DNA of 32,304 bases from CAYHOI01 sp964358175. GTDB lineage: Bacteria; Margulisbacteria; Riflemargulisbacteria; GWF2-35-9. Shown here one piece after another: positions 24,077 through 32,053 of the stretch (the stretch's first letter is position 1; each line of letters opens with the position of its first letter). The translations under genes and the position numbers were made by a program. The DNA lies in NCBI GenBank assembly GCA_964358175.1, contig CAYHOI010000013.1, forward strand, positions 1 through 32,304. Direction: 5' to 3'. The notes below the pieces were generated by a model. That model searched no databases, was not told where the DNA came from, and saw only the letters and a list, made by a program, of their open reading frames with translations.

Positions 24077-26752
24077 ATGAAACGACTGGCCTACGCTACA
24101 GGCCTATTGTGTTTGCTCCTCCTTCAGATGGCTTGGGCGTACCCTTTCCCTCATGATGACCAGTGGAGTAGCTATGAAACTCAGCATTTTAATATCTATT
24201 TTACCCCTGAGACACGCCAGGTAGCTGACAGAGCGTATGATCTCGTCGAACCAATTTTTCGCAAAGTGACCACCTTTTTCGGATATGTTCCACAGGACAA
24301 AGTCGATCTGGTGCTGACCCATGTTGGAGATTCCCCGAATGGCTATGCTGATTTTTTCTACCAACTGATTGCAATCCAAGTCGCACCGATCCCGACGTCG
24401 ATGCTGGGGCCATTTCGTGAAGATGCTTTGGATAATCTCATTACCCATGAGCTTACACATATTGTTCAAATGAACATGAATTCAACGCCACCGTTAGCCT
24501 ATAGTCTTCTGAAACGTTTATCGAGCAAAGGGTATCTTTATCCTCATTATATCTTGGAAGGGCAGGCGGTTTACGCTGAGAAGCTGTTTTCCAACGGGGG
24601 GCGATTGTACAACTCCTCGTTTAATGAACAAATGATGGCCTTTGCGAAATATAGGCATTTCCCTCGATTAAGTCAAATTAGCAATCCTCGAATGTTACAG
24701 TGGCCGCAGGGAAATGGTCCTTACATAGTGGGCGCAGAATTTGTTGACTTTCTTGCCCAACGGTATGGCCGCGAGAAAATCATTGAGGTCTATCACGCAT
24801 TTGTGGATGAAATATCGAGTGTAAGCTTTGAGACTGCTTTTCAGAGCGCTTTTGGTAAACCGCTCAGGGTGGTTTACGATGAGTTCCAAGACCACGTTTC
24901 ACTCAAATATCTTTCTTTGCCGAAAGAAGAGACCTCAGAGGTTCGGTTGGTCACTGGAAATGGGATGCACCTGAATCCTCATTGGCGAGATGATACGTAT
25001 CTTCTTTATTTCTCGAATGAATTTAACCGGGAATCGGCAATTCGGCAGTTGGACACGATCAGTGGTGAGTTGACGACCCTTTTTACAAGCCCCTTGATGT
25101 TGGGAAAATTTAAACTGGTAGACGATTTATTGTATACTTTACGCTATTTCCAGCGAGATTTGTATCGTGATGAGTCCCAGCTTGTGGCCTATTCGCTTTC
25201 GAGTAAGCAAGAAGTGGTTGTCACGGGTGGCGTAACGGATTTCGATGTTTCAAATAAAACTATTTATATGGTAAAGGCCTTGCCAACTTGTGATGTCCTT
25301 TTGAAAATGAAAGATGGGAATGCGATTTCGCTTTTGCGTGCAGAATATATTGGGCATATAGGTGTTAGCGAAGAGACGGGGCGTCTTGTTTATGTCATGC
25401 GTGATCATGGCAAGAATGGTTTATATTGGTTTGACCTTCGAACAAGAGAGAGCCATGAGGTAGCGGAAGGATCTGTGAGAGATGTTTCCTTTGATGGGGA
25501 TGACTCTATCGTGTTTGTGGCGGATCATGAGCGTTTGAGCCAACTCTTTAGATATAGATTCAGTTCCAGTTCCTTTGAGCAACTTACACAAGAGGCAACG
25601 GGGGTCTATCAACCCGAAATGAGAAAGGGGAAACTGGTTTATGCAACTTTGACGGATGCAGGGTATGATTTGGTTTTGAAATCGAACGTGTCAGGCAGCG
25701 TCGTTGGGACTTCCTCCTTCCTTGTTCGAATTGTTCCGGAAGTTTTTTCTACGACTACTCAGTCAGCCTTGCCAGTTTTGCAGGTGGTGACACCAAGCTG
25801 GCCACAAATAGCCCCGATTGGCCAGGCTCTCTACACAAAGGATCCGCGACCTTATAATATGTTTAAGCTGAATCTCTTGTATTTTATCCCGGTGATTGCC
25901 ATCAGCACTTACGGCGATTACGTAGGGTTCGCCACGCTTCTTTCTGATCCGTTGCAGTACCAACAGTTGGCCGTCAATTTTCAAAACAGTTATGGGGTGG
26001 AGTCCTTTCGAACCCAATATGTGAATACATCGATTTATCCCTTTATTTCCTGGTCAGCGAGCAAAGAAAATAAACAGGAATCTTCGCAGGCTCTTTTGAT
26101 GTTTCCCGCTGTTTTCGGAGGGCGACTATTTGCTTCAAACAGTTTTGGTGTGGAGCGTGAGAAGACTCCCTCCTCTGATGAGACCTATTATCTGTCATCA
26201 CATTCGTTAAGCAGTTATCAACGGTATCCCTTGTCGATTTCGCCTGAGAATGGATTTGTGAACCAGTTGACGCTCAAGTCGCGAGTTTCCGATCAGCTTG
26301 GAACAGCATTGGATACGCTAACGGTATATTTGCCAGGGTTTGCAGATGGCCATGTATGCAAATGGGATCTCTTGGCCGGTGGAAGCCGTGTAGGAGTTTT
26401 TTCCGTGGGGGGACTTCTTAACGGGATTTCGGTCAGGGGGTATGGGTACAATGATACAAAGCAGGGTTCGAATGTAGGTCGTATAAGTGTTGAATATCGG
26501 TATCCGATGTCGATTGTCGATGATGCGGTGTTTGGGTATTACATTTATCAAATGTATGGGGCATTCTTTGTCGATGTCGCTGATGCGAGTTCGCAGGATG
26601 ATCTCTTTACAACGCCGTTATACAGTTATGGGTATGCCCTGAGCACTCACGGGTCTTTCTTGTCGTTGTCCTCGCTGGACATTGGGCTGGGCTTAGCCCA
26701 TACGTCCAAGTCTGGCCTGGCCGTGACCTTTTCGTTTGGGATGGGACTATAG
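24077..26752 (+). CDS. Secreted metallopeptidase / beta-propeller / outer-membrane barrel fusion
   Basis: This is an 891-residue protein with three visible parts. After a signal peptide (residues 1-21, cleavage near AWA-YPFP) comes a gluzincin-like peptidase domain (~25-280) with the zinc motif HELTH (H124, E125, H128) and a likely third ligand E161 in ILEGQAVYAE. Residues ~285-570 are repeating TolB/PD40-like beta-propeller blades (for example GRLVYVMRDHGKNGLYWFD). The C-terminal ~300 residues look like an Omp85-type outer-membrane barrel, with VRGYGYN (V786-Y789) and SVEYRYPM, resembling the L6-loop motif and a barrel strand. The ATG follows the leuA stop codon with no gap, so the gene probably shares the ilv-leu transcript although its role is clearly envelope-related. 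Catalysis and topology are inferred. Specificity is unknown. Confidence 0.8.
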   Translation: MKRLAYATGLLCLLLLQMAWAYPFPHDDQWSSYETQHFNIYFTPETRQVADRAYDLVEPIFRKVTTFFGYVPQDKVDLVLTHVGDSPNGYADFFYQLIAIQVAPIPTSMLGPFREDALDNLITHELTHIVQMNMNSTPPLAYSLLKRLSSKGYLYPHYILEGQAVYAEKLFSNGGRLYNSSFNEQMMAFAKYRHFPRLSQISNPRMLQWPQGNGPYIVGAEFVDFLAQRYGREKIIEVYHAFVDEISSVSFETAFQSAFGKPLRVVYDEFQDHVSLKYLSLPKEETSEVRLVTGNGMHLNPHWRDDTYLLYFSNEFNRESAIRQLDTISGELTTLFTSPLMLGKFKLVDDLLYTLRYFQRDLYRDESQLVAYSLSSKQEVVVTGGVTDFDVSNKTIYMVKALPTCDVLLKMKDGNAISLLRAEYIGHIGVSEETGRLVYVMRDHGKNGLYWFDLRTRESHEVAEGSVRDVSFDGDDSIVFVADHERLSQLFRYRFSSSSFEQLTQEATGVYQPEMRKGKLVYATLTDAGYDLVLKSNVSGSVVGTSSFLVRIVPEVFSTTTQSALPVLQVVTPSWPQIAPIGQALYTKDPRPYNMFKLNLLYFIPVIAISTYGDYVGFATLLSDPLQYQQLAVNFQNSYGVESFRTQYVNTSIYPFISWSASKENKQESSQALLMFPAVFGGRLFASNSFGVEREKTPSSDETYYLSSHSLSSYQRYPLSISPENGFVNQLTLKSRVSDQLGTALDTLTVYLPGFADGHVCKWDLLAGGSRVGVFSVGGLLNGISVRGYGYNDTKQGSNVGRISVEYRYPMSIVDDAVFGYYIYQMYGAFFVDVADASSQDDLFTTPLYSYGYALSTHGSFLSLSSLDIGLGLAHTSKSGLAVTFSFGMGL

Positions 26753-26765
26753 GTGGGTGGGGGCT

Positions 26766-27716
26766 CTATGATGCCAAATGAGCTGATCCACAGAAGACAA
26801 ACCGTTGCTGGTCATTCGAGTAACCAAACTCAAAGTCTTTTGGTAAAGAGATTATTTTTGGACTTTTTCTCCAAAATGAATTAAGAGAAGTAGTTGTTGG
26901 AGGGATATCTGTAAATATTTGAGAGTCTAATATTTTTGCCCTGCAAATTAGAAAATCTCGTACATAAGCTTGACGGAAAACTCTTTTGTCGAAAAGATTA
27001 AGGGATGCTTTGATCAATAGATCAAAGTCCAATCTTGCAATAAAGTTCATAAGATTTTGGTTAGAACCCAAGAGATCTTCTGAGAAATACCAGAATTTTC
27101 TGTTTTCTCCATTCAAGTTTGTCAAACTTAATACCGCATTTTGAAAATGCTGTTTAGATGGCTTATCTATTGTGAGAAAAATGGGAATACCATGATCAGA
27201 TAAAGTGAAATAATGTAATCCTTGGATGGTGTAGTTCAATAATATGTTGGCTCTTATAAGTGCGCTTAATCCACATACGCTGTGATCTTCCACAGTATAC
27301 CTTGACCAAGTGTCGAACGTTAGGGATCCGGTTAATATGGAAGAAATATCGTCTTTCTTGTATTCCTTAAAAACATGTCGAAAATGGTTGGGACTCCCAA
27401 AGGGTTCTTTCGAAATGGAGATTATGTGCTGGGAATGATGCAAAAAGTGGGGGATGAAAATGTCAAATCCTCCAGCAGGGTATATGAGACAATCCTTGGT
27501 CAAATTCGCCTGATTGCCAAGATCGCGAATATTTTTCGCACAAAAGACATAGGGTTCTTTATTCATATTTCTTATTAAACTTGAAATATCGGTTGGGGTT
27601 TCAGGATATAAGTGATGTTGAAGGAGTTCTTCAACCTCGGAGCCATAATTGAATGCAGTTGTGGGAATATTAAAAACAGGATTGGGGGCAATAGCGATAA
27701 TTTTTTTATGTCGCAT
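26766..27716 (-). CDS. Hypothetical protein, last gene of the TetR/MEMO cluster
   Basis: This 316-residue protein is not one I recognise. It begins two bases after the stop codon of the MEMO-family gene, so it is probably co-translated with it. It appears soluble, with no clear signal peptide or membrane helix. Notable segments are IIAIAPNPVFNIPTTAFNYG at the N-terminus, LIYPAGGFDIFIPHFLHHS (a possible glycine-rich loop) and HYFTLSDHGIPIFLTIDKPS. The composition is clearly more AT-rich than the neighbouring genes, which suggests separate acquisition or relaxed selection. It converges on the peptidase-barrel gene with only 13 bases between them and no visible hairpin terminator. Confidence 0.75.
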   Translation of the reverse strand: MRHKKIIAIAPNPVFNIPTTAFNYGSEVEELLQHHLYPETPTDISSLIRNMNKEPYVFCAKNIRDLGNQANLTKDCLIYPAGGFDIFIPHFLHHSQHIISISKEPFGSPNHFRHVFKEYKKDDISSILTGSLTFDTWSRYTVEDHSVCGLSALIRANILLNYTIQGLHYFTLSDHGIPIFLTIDKPSKQHFQNAVLSLTNLNGENRKFWYFSEDLLGSNQNLMNFIARLDFDLLIKASLNLFDKRVFRQAYVRDFLICRAKILDSQIFTDIPPTTTSLNSFWRKSPKIISLPKDFEFGYSNDQQRFVFCGSAHLAS

Positions 27717-27718
27717 TT

Positions 27719-28525
27719 TCAGCTAAACGCGATCGAAACGTAGCCTACCACATGCTGATCATCAAATGAGGCCGTGGCAGAGGTGTCATAATAAAGAGAG
27801 GTAGCAGTGGGTTTCTTTTCAAAATGCTTGAAGATTTCAAAGGCGAGCAAAATCGGATAGAGTCCGCAACATTCCATGTCTTTGGTTTGACTGGCCTGGA
27901 TCAAAGGAAGACTTTCCATTGCGAGTATGGCGTTCACTGTTCGTTTATCGATACTTTCTGCAAGAGCCAGAGTATGGTAATGAGATAAATCGGTGCTAAT
28001 AATCAAAATAATTTCAGGGGAGAGCAGGGAGGCAATCGCTTCGCCGGCTTTCCTTAGCGATGCCATATCCAAGCTCCCGACGCTGATGGGAACAATTTGT
28101 ATAGAGGGACTGACAATTTGCAGAAAAGGGAATTGAACTTCCAGAGAGTGTTCCTGCAAATGGGGCGTCGAACTTACCTCTGCAACCCGCTTTGAGACAA
28201 GTGTCTGGTAAATAGACTGATTAAAGGGTAGTACGCCAAGGGGGGTTTCATAGGAATCTGCATCTGGTACCGCTAGAACAGAAGAATAGACTTGATGGGA
28301 TGGCCCTAGCACGATCGCTGTGTGGTAAGCCTCTCCCCATAGTTCTTTGTATCCATAAGCGGCAGTTTGTCCGGAGTATACATACCCTGCATGAGGGACA
28401 AGGATCGCTCTGGGATGGAGATTTTTCTGAATGGGAATGGATAAAAACCGGTTGATCAGTTCGGAAAGTTGATGGGCCTGGTTGGGATAGAACTGTCCCG
28501 CGAAGTTACTTCTGAGGCTTTTCAT
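27719..28525 (-). CDS. amrB: MEMO-family protein (AmmeMemoRadiSam system protein B)
   Basis: The 268-residue protein has the MEMO1 fold signature, related to extradiol dioxygenases. Motifs in order are VPHAGYVYSG (H45), LGPSHQVY (H77), EHSLEVQFPFLQ (H126), STDLSHYH (H182) and CCGLYP (C219/C220). H45, H77 and C220 align with the metal-binding His/His/Cys residues described for human MEMO1. In bacteria MEMO proteins usually accompany AMMECR1 and a radical-SAM protein, and neither is in this cluster. The gene overlaps the upstream ICMT-like gene by 20 bases and is followed two bases later by an unknown gene. Its biochemical role is not settled for the family. Confidence 0.9.
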   Translation of the reverse strand: MKSLRSNFAGQFYPNQAHQLSELINRFLSIPIQKNLHPRAILVPHAGYVYSGQTAAYGYKELWGEAYHTAIVLGPSHQVYSSVLAVPDADSYETPLGVLPFNQSIYQTLVSKRVAEVSSTPHLQEHSLEVQFPFLQIVSPSIQIVPISVGSLDMASLRKAGEAIASLLSPEIILIISTDLSHYHTLALAESIDKRTVNAILAMESLPLIQASQTKDMECCGLYPILLAFEIFKHFEKKPTATSLYYDTSATASFDDQHVVGYVSIAFS

Positions 28526-29171
28526 GTCCAGAATATCTCTTCATCAGCGGCCAATACTTGTGGACACTTCGCTTGTACTGATGGTAGCTATCGCCGTAAT
28601 CTTCAAGCAGACGAGCTTCTTGCCGAGAGGAATTGATGTGGAAATAGGGGATGAACACGACAAGGAAGAGGAGATCTGCCATTGTAATGCTACGATCCAG
28701 TAGAAAAAAGAGAATAATATAGAAAAAAACAGGCTGACGATGACGAAGATAGAGACCCTTCGGGATATAGGCCTGCCATCGGATTCGATTGCGCTTGAAC
28801 CGGCTGATATCCTTTTTGGTGATTAAATACCAAAACTGTTTAAAGCCGAGAAACTCAAAAAGATCCAGCTCCCAAATAGCCTCAATGATAAGGAATAATG
28901 CAACAAAACGCACGGTATCCAGAATAAGAAAGAGCAGATTGCTGACGGAATCCTGCCAACTAAAGAGTACTGTCTCTGGCATTCGCAGGAAGAATTGAAG
29001 GCACACAAAGTATATAGCGATAGATAATGAAATATAGAGAAATCGGTACGACGATTTAAAGAGGGTCGATCCCATCAGTTTTTCCAAGCGGTCCTTGAAA
29101 GAGTTTCCCCCTATATAAACCTGGAGAGGAAGCAAAATTGCACATGAAATAAGAAAGAGCAAGTAGGCCAT
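28506..29171 (-). CDS. ICMT/NnrU-like integral membrane methyltransferase
   Basis: This 221-residue protein has about five or six hydrophobic helices (for example YLLFLISCAILLPLQVYI and FVALFLIIEAIWELDLF). The C-terminal half carries the isoprenylcysteine methyltransferase/PEMT-like signature: LYLRHRQPVFFYII in place of the usual RHPxY, then EARLLEDYGDSYHQYKR and KYWP. Relatives methylate small thiols, lipids or prenyl groups with S-adenosylmethionine at the membrane; the MddA/NnrU branch is one option. The substrate cannot be read from the sequence, and the changed RHPxY motif leaves activity uncertain. It is inside the tetR operon and also has its own TATAAT nine bases upstream of the ATG. 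Confidence 0.75.
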   Translation of the reverse strand: MAYLLFLISCAILLPLQVYIGGNSFKDRLEKLMGSTLFKSSYRFLYISLSIAIYFVCLQFFLRMPETVLFSWQDSVSNLLFLILDTVRFVALFLIIEAIWELDLFEFLGFKQFWYLITKKDISRFKRNRIRWQAYIPKGLYLRHRQPVFFYIILFFLLDRSITMADLLFLVVFIPYFHINSSRQEARLLEDYGDSYHQYKRSVHKYWPLMKRYSGHEKPQK

Positions 29172-29180
29172 CGCAAGATC

Positions 29181-29186
29181 ATTATA
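29181..29186 (-). promoter_or_regulatory. Possible internal near-leaderless promoter (-10 only)
   Basis: The minus strand reads GAGTATAATGATCTTGCG directly before the ATG at 29171. A perfect TATAAT ends nine bases before the start codon, so any mRNA would have a leader of only a few bases. The context (GAGTATAAT) is identical to that of the tamB-like gene. No convincing -35 is present. Confidence 0.35.
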
Positions 29187-29195
29187 CTCGATAAA

Positions 29196-30113
29196 TTAAC
29201 TTACTTCCAGAAGCACCATCGTGATATCGTCGCTGTTTGCAGTGCCTCCGGTGTATTCTTTGATGTCATCTAGTATTTTCTGAAAAAGAGCATCCCCTGA
29301 GAGCCAGATGTTTTGGCGAAGAATATCAATGAGTTTTTGCGTACCAAGAAGCTCATCTTTTGCATTACGGGCTTCGCTGACACCGTCGGTGTAGAGAAAA
29401 AGCTTGTCACCCTTTTCAAGGAAGATTTCTTTTTCCTCGAACTCTGGGTTGACGAACATGCCCAGAAAAACGCCCTCGGTTTCAAGTGGGAGGACTTCAC
29501 CATTTTTGCGAAAAAGGAGAGGGGCTGTATGCCCTGCCTTTGAGAAGATGAGCTTTCCACTTAACGGATCCAAGGTGGCTCCGAATGCAGTTACAAAATT
29601 GATGGCACTGCCCTCGGTATATTCAATGAGTTTTTTGTTGGCGAGATGCATCACCCTGCGAGGGCTTATTTTCTCAGCAAAGAGATCCTCTAAAATATTT
29701 TTCGCCAAAATCATGACCAACGCAGAAGCGACGCCATGTCCTGAAACATCCCCAATCAAAAAGTGGAGAGCCTCTTCCTTGGTGTTTTTTAGCACAATGA
29801 CTCCATGGGGGGGTGCCTCGGCTGTCTCTAGGTGGTTGCTGAGCTGTTTTTGAAGAATAAAGAAGTCTCCTCCGATCTTTTCAGCAGGGAAGCAAACAGC
29901 GGATAGCTGGTAGTTTCGATATTGGATTTTGTTGGCGGTGAGAAGTCCGGATTGAATACGCCGAGCCATTTCCAGATCCCTGGAATTTTTTAGTGCGTTT
30001 CGCTGATGGGTTTTCTTCGTCTCCTCCAATCGAGCAAAGAGGGCGCGATGCTCTCGAAAGAGGTAGAAAGACGTTCCGCTGGTGATGAGCAGAAACAGGA
30101 TAACCATAAGCAA
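29196..30113 (-). CDS. Membrane-anchored SpoIIE-type PP2C serine phosphatase
   Basis: This 305-residue protein has one N-terminal membrane helix (residues 1-18), a short coiled linker, and a PP2C/SpoIIE domain from about 45 to the end. Motifs are DLEMARRIQSGLL (the helix typical of RsbU-type phosphatases), EKIGGDFF (metal ligand D83), GDVSGHGVASALVM (D122), AGHTAPLL, FLYTDGVSEARN and SDDITMVLLEV. Such proteins dephosphorylate anti-anti-sigma factors or other serine phosphoproteins. No sensor domain, anti-sigma or STAS gene is nearby. The start is uncertain: TTG at 30113 or ATG at 30107, and the frame is open upstream to the tetR TAG stop codon, with the membrane helix seeming to begin before the TTG (SILVSLL). 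Confidence 0.9.
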   Translation of the reverse strand: MLMVILFLLITSGTSFYLFREHRALFARLEETKKTHQRNALKNSRDLEMARRIQSGLLTANKIQYRNYQLSAVCFPAEKIGGDFFILQKQLSNHLETAEAPPHGVIVLKNTKEEALHFLIGDVSGHGVASALVMILAKNILEDLFAEKISPRRVMHLANKKLIEYTEGSAINFVTAFGATLDPLSGKLIFSKAGHTAPLLFRKNGEVLPLETEGVFLGMFVNPEFEEKEIFLEKGDKLFLYTDGVSEARNAKDELLGTQKLIDILRQNIWLSGDALFQKILDDIKEYTGGTANSDDITMVLLEVS

Positions 30114-30137
30114 GCTGACTAGAATAGATGCATCCCC

Positions 30138-30734
30138 CTATGCGACAATCGAATCAAGAAAGCTTGTGATCGTAGTCATCCCGACTTCTTTGAGGGAAAA
30201 TGCGGTTCGATCGATGAGCCATTGCAGTAACAGTCCATCGGATATTGCTAGCAACCCCGCACTCATGACCGAGGTTTCCACGGGTCGAAAAATCTTGCAA
30301 TCGATTCCATCTTCCAGCACCCCCGCAAACATTTCTCTCAGAGATTGGTACACGGCCACAAGCTCCTGTTTATTAAGTGCTGGATTCCGAGTGAGTTCTG
30401 ACCAAAAATCAAAGTAAATGTAATACAGTTCCGAATATTGCTCAATGGTCACAAAGAACTGTTCAAAGAAGCTTAATAACTGTTTGTGGGGATTGCGTTC
30501 CTTGCCGATAATCTCTTGCATTTGTTCAGAGAAATAGCTGAACCATATTTTAAATATATTGAGAAATAGCTCATCTTTGCTGACATAATATTCATAGAGG
30601 GTGCCTTTCCCTACATCAGCAGACACGGCCACATCAGACATCTTGGTTTCGCGAAAACCATGTTTGGCGAAAACGGGAATCGCAGACTGTGCCAGCCGTT
30701 CTTTTTTTTCTGGCTTATTGACTATTTTTGGCAT
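30138..30734 (-). CDS. TetR-family transcriptional regulator
   Basis: The 198-residue protein has the standard TetR architecture. The N-terminal helix-turn-helix (~10-57) reads AKHGFRETKMSDVAVSADVG followed by KGTLYEYYVSKDELF, the family hallmark. A helical ligand/dimer domain (~65-198) follows, without a recognisable ligand signature. GAGG lies six bases before the ATG. It leads the minus-strand run to the phosphatase, ICMT-like, MEMO and unknown genes and is divergent from corA, so it probably regulates its own operon and perhaps corA. Its operator could not be fixed from the sequence. Confidence 0.93.
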   Translation of the reverse strand: MPKIVNKPEKKERLAQSAIPVFAKHGFRETKMSDVAVSADVGKGTLYEYYVSKDELFLNIFKIWFSYFSEQMQEIIGKERNPHKQLLSFFEQFFVTIEQYSELYYIYFDFWSELTRNPALNKQELVAVYQSLREMFAGVLEDGIDCKIFRPVETSVMSAGLLAISDGLLLQWLIDRTAFSLKEVGMTTITSFLDSIVA

Positions 30735-30763
30735 AAATACCTCATTCCTTAACTTTGATGCTC

Positions 30764-30793
30764 AGTTTATTCCGTTGTCGTATCGCGAGTCAA
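30764..30793 (-). promoter_or_regulatory. Promoter of the tetR operon
   Basis: On the minus strand, TTGACT (30793-30788) is followed after 18 bases by TAAACT (30769-30764), and the predicted start is about 20 bases upstream of the tetR ATG. TCGCGA at 30783-30788 is a small palindrome next to the -35. Confidence 0.6.
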
Positions 30794-30825
30794 TATAAAA
30801 CGATTTTTTTGGGGGTGCCTTGTGG

Positions 30826-30855
30826 TTGACGCAAGAGTTTGTTCGGCGGTAAACT
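30826..30855 (+). promoter_or_regulatory. Promoter of corA
   Basis: TTGACG (30826-30831), an 18-base spacer and TAAACT (30850-30855) predict a start near 30862. That excludes the in-frame ATG at 30839 and leaves a leader of about 28 bases containing GGAAGGAA before the ATG at 30890. Confidence 0.65.
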
Positions 30856-30889
30856 GACCCCGTCATTTGATCGGAAGGAAATTTATCTC

Positions 30890-31843
30890 ATGCTTCAATG
30901 TTTTATCACCAAAGAGGGTACCCTTGCGGAAGTTCCAGTGCAAGATATTGAGAAGGGGTGCTGGATCAGCCTGACCGATCCCTCGCGAGAGGAGCTCCGG
31001 CTTGTTGCGGATGTTGCCCGTCTTCCTTCATTGGATATGCTCAAGGCCGCACTGGACGATGAGGAAAGAGCACACATCGAAATTGACGAGGGAAACATTC
31101 TGATCGTCATCAATATCCCCTTCATGGAAGATGAAAACTCCTTTGATACGTTGCCTCTGGGGATTGTGATCACCGCTGATTATTTTATTACCATCTCTCT
31201 TCGGGAAAATAAGGTCATTTCATTCTTTAATTCTGATAATAATAAATTTTTTCAGACTTTTAGAAAAACACCATTTATGTTCCAAATTCTTTTTAGATCG
31301 GCCAAGCTGTTTCTGCGATATTTACGCTATATCAATCGACATACGGAACATATTGAAGAGGAGCTGATGCGATCCCTGAAGAACAAGGGTTTAATTCAGA
31401 TGATGGAGATAGAGAAAAGCTTGGTTTATTTCACCACCGCGCTCAAAAGCAACTCGATGGTGATTGAGCGTGTTTCTCGGCTTCTTCGCAACAAGAATAA
31501 TACTTACATTCAACCTCTTACCGAGGAAGATGAAGACCTTCTCGAAGATATTATTATCGAGAATAAACAGGCTCTCGAAATGGTTGAGATCCATAGCAAT
31601 ATTCTCTCCAGTATGATGGATGCCTTCGCTTCTATCATCAATAACAATATGAACAATGTCATGAAATTCCTTGCCGTCATGACGATTCTCCTAGCTATTC
31701 CCACGATGCTGGCCAGCTTTTGGGGCATGAATGTGCATGTTCCTTTCCAGAAGAGCCACTATGGATTCTTTTTTGTCATGATGTTCGCGTCTCTTCTAAC
31801 CATCGTCACGGGGATTGTTCTCTGGAAGAAGAATAAGTTTTAA
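30890..31843 (+). CDS. corA: CorA-family divalent cation transporter
   Basis: CorA is a homopentameric inner-membrane channel for magnesium and, in some members, cobalt or nickel. I use the ATG at 30890 (317 residues), nine bases after GGAAGGAA and downstream of the predicted transcription start. The protein has the large cytoplasmic alpha/beta funnel, a long stalk helix with many acidic residues (LTEEDEDLLEDIIIENKQAL), and two C-terminal membrane helices. Between them lies the selectivity-filter motif GMN (279-281, in ASFWGMNVHVP), and the tail is basic (WKKNKF). No magnesium riboswitch fits in the short leader. A MITE-like element is inserted at its stop codon. Confidence 0.95.
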   Translation: MLQCFITKEGTLAEVPVQDIEKGCWISLTDPSREELRLVADVARLPSLDMLKAALDDEERAHIEIDEGNILIVINIPFMEDENSFDTLPLGIVITADYFITISLRENKVISFFNSDNNKFFQTFRKTPFMFQILFRSAKLFLRYLRYINRHTEHIEEELMRSLKNKGLIQMMEIEKSLVYFTTALKSNSMVIERVSRLLRNKNNTYIQPLTEEDEDLLEDIIIENKQALEMVEIHSNILSSMMDAFASIINNNMNNVMKFLAVMTILLAIPTMLASFWGMNVHVPFQKSHYGFFFVMMFASLLTIVTGIVLWKKNKF

Positions 31844-31844
31844 T

Positions 31845-31861
31845 AACTCACCTTACGCAGT
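31845..31861 (+). repeat. Left terminal inverted repeat of the MITE-like element
   Basis: AACTCACCTTACGCAGT is the exact reverse complement of the repeat at 32037-32053. Confidence 0.9.
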
Positions 31862-32036
31862 CAGCAATTCTAATAATGGATTCACCTAACTCCACCCGCT
31901 TTCGCCTCACCCAGTCCTTCGGACAGCCCTCTCCACCCGTGGAGAAGGCCTCTACAAGGAGGTTTTCTTTCTCCGTAAACGGAGAGAGATGTCGCAAAGC
32001 GACAGAGAGAGGCGGAATTTGAATGGAATTTAAGTC

Positions 32037-32053
32037 ACTGCGTAAGGTGAGTT
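32037..32053 (-). repeat. Right terminal inverted repeat of the MITE-like element
   Basis: ACTGCGTAAGGTGAGTT on the plus strand mirrors the left repeat perfectly over 17 bases. The match stops outside the element apart from one symmetric T/A pair. Confidence 0.9.
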
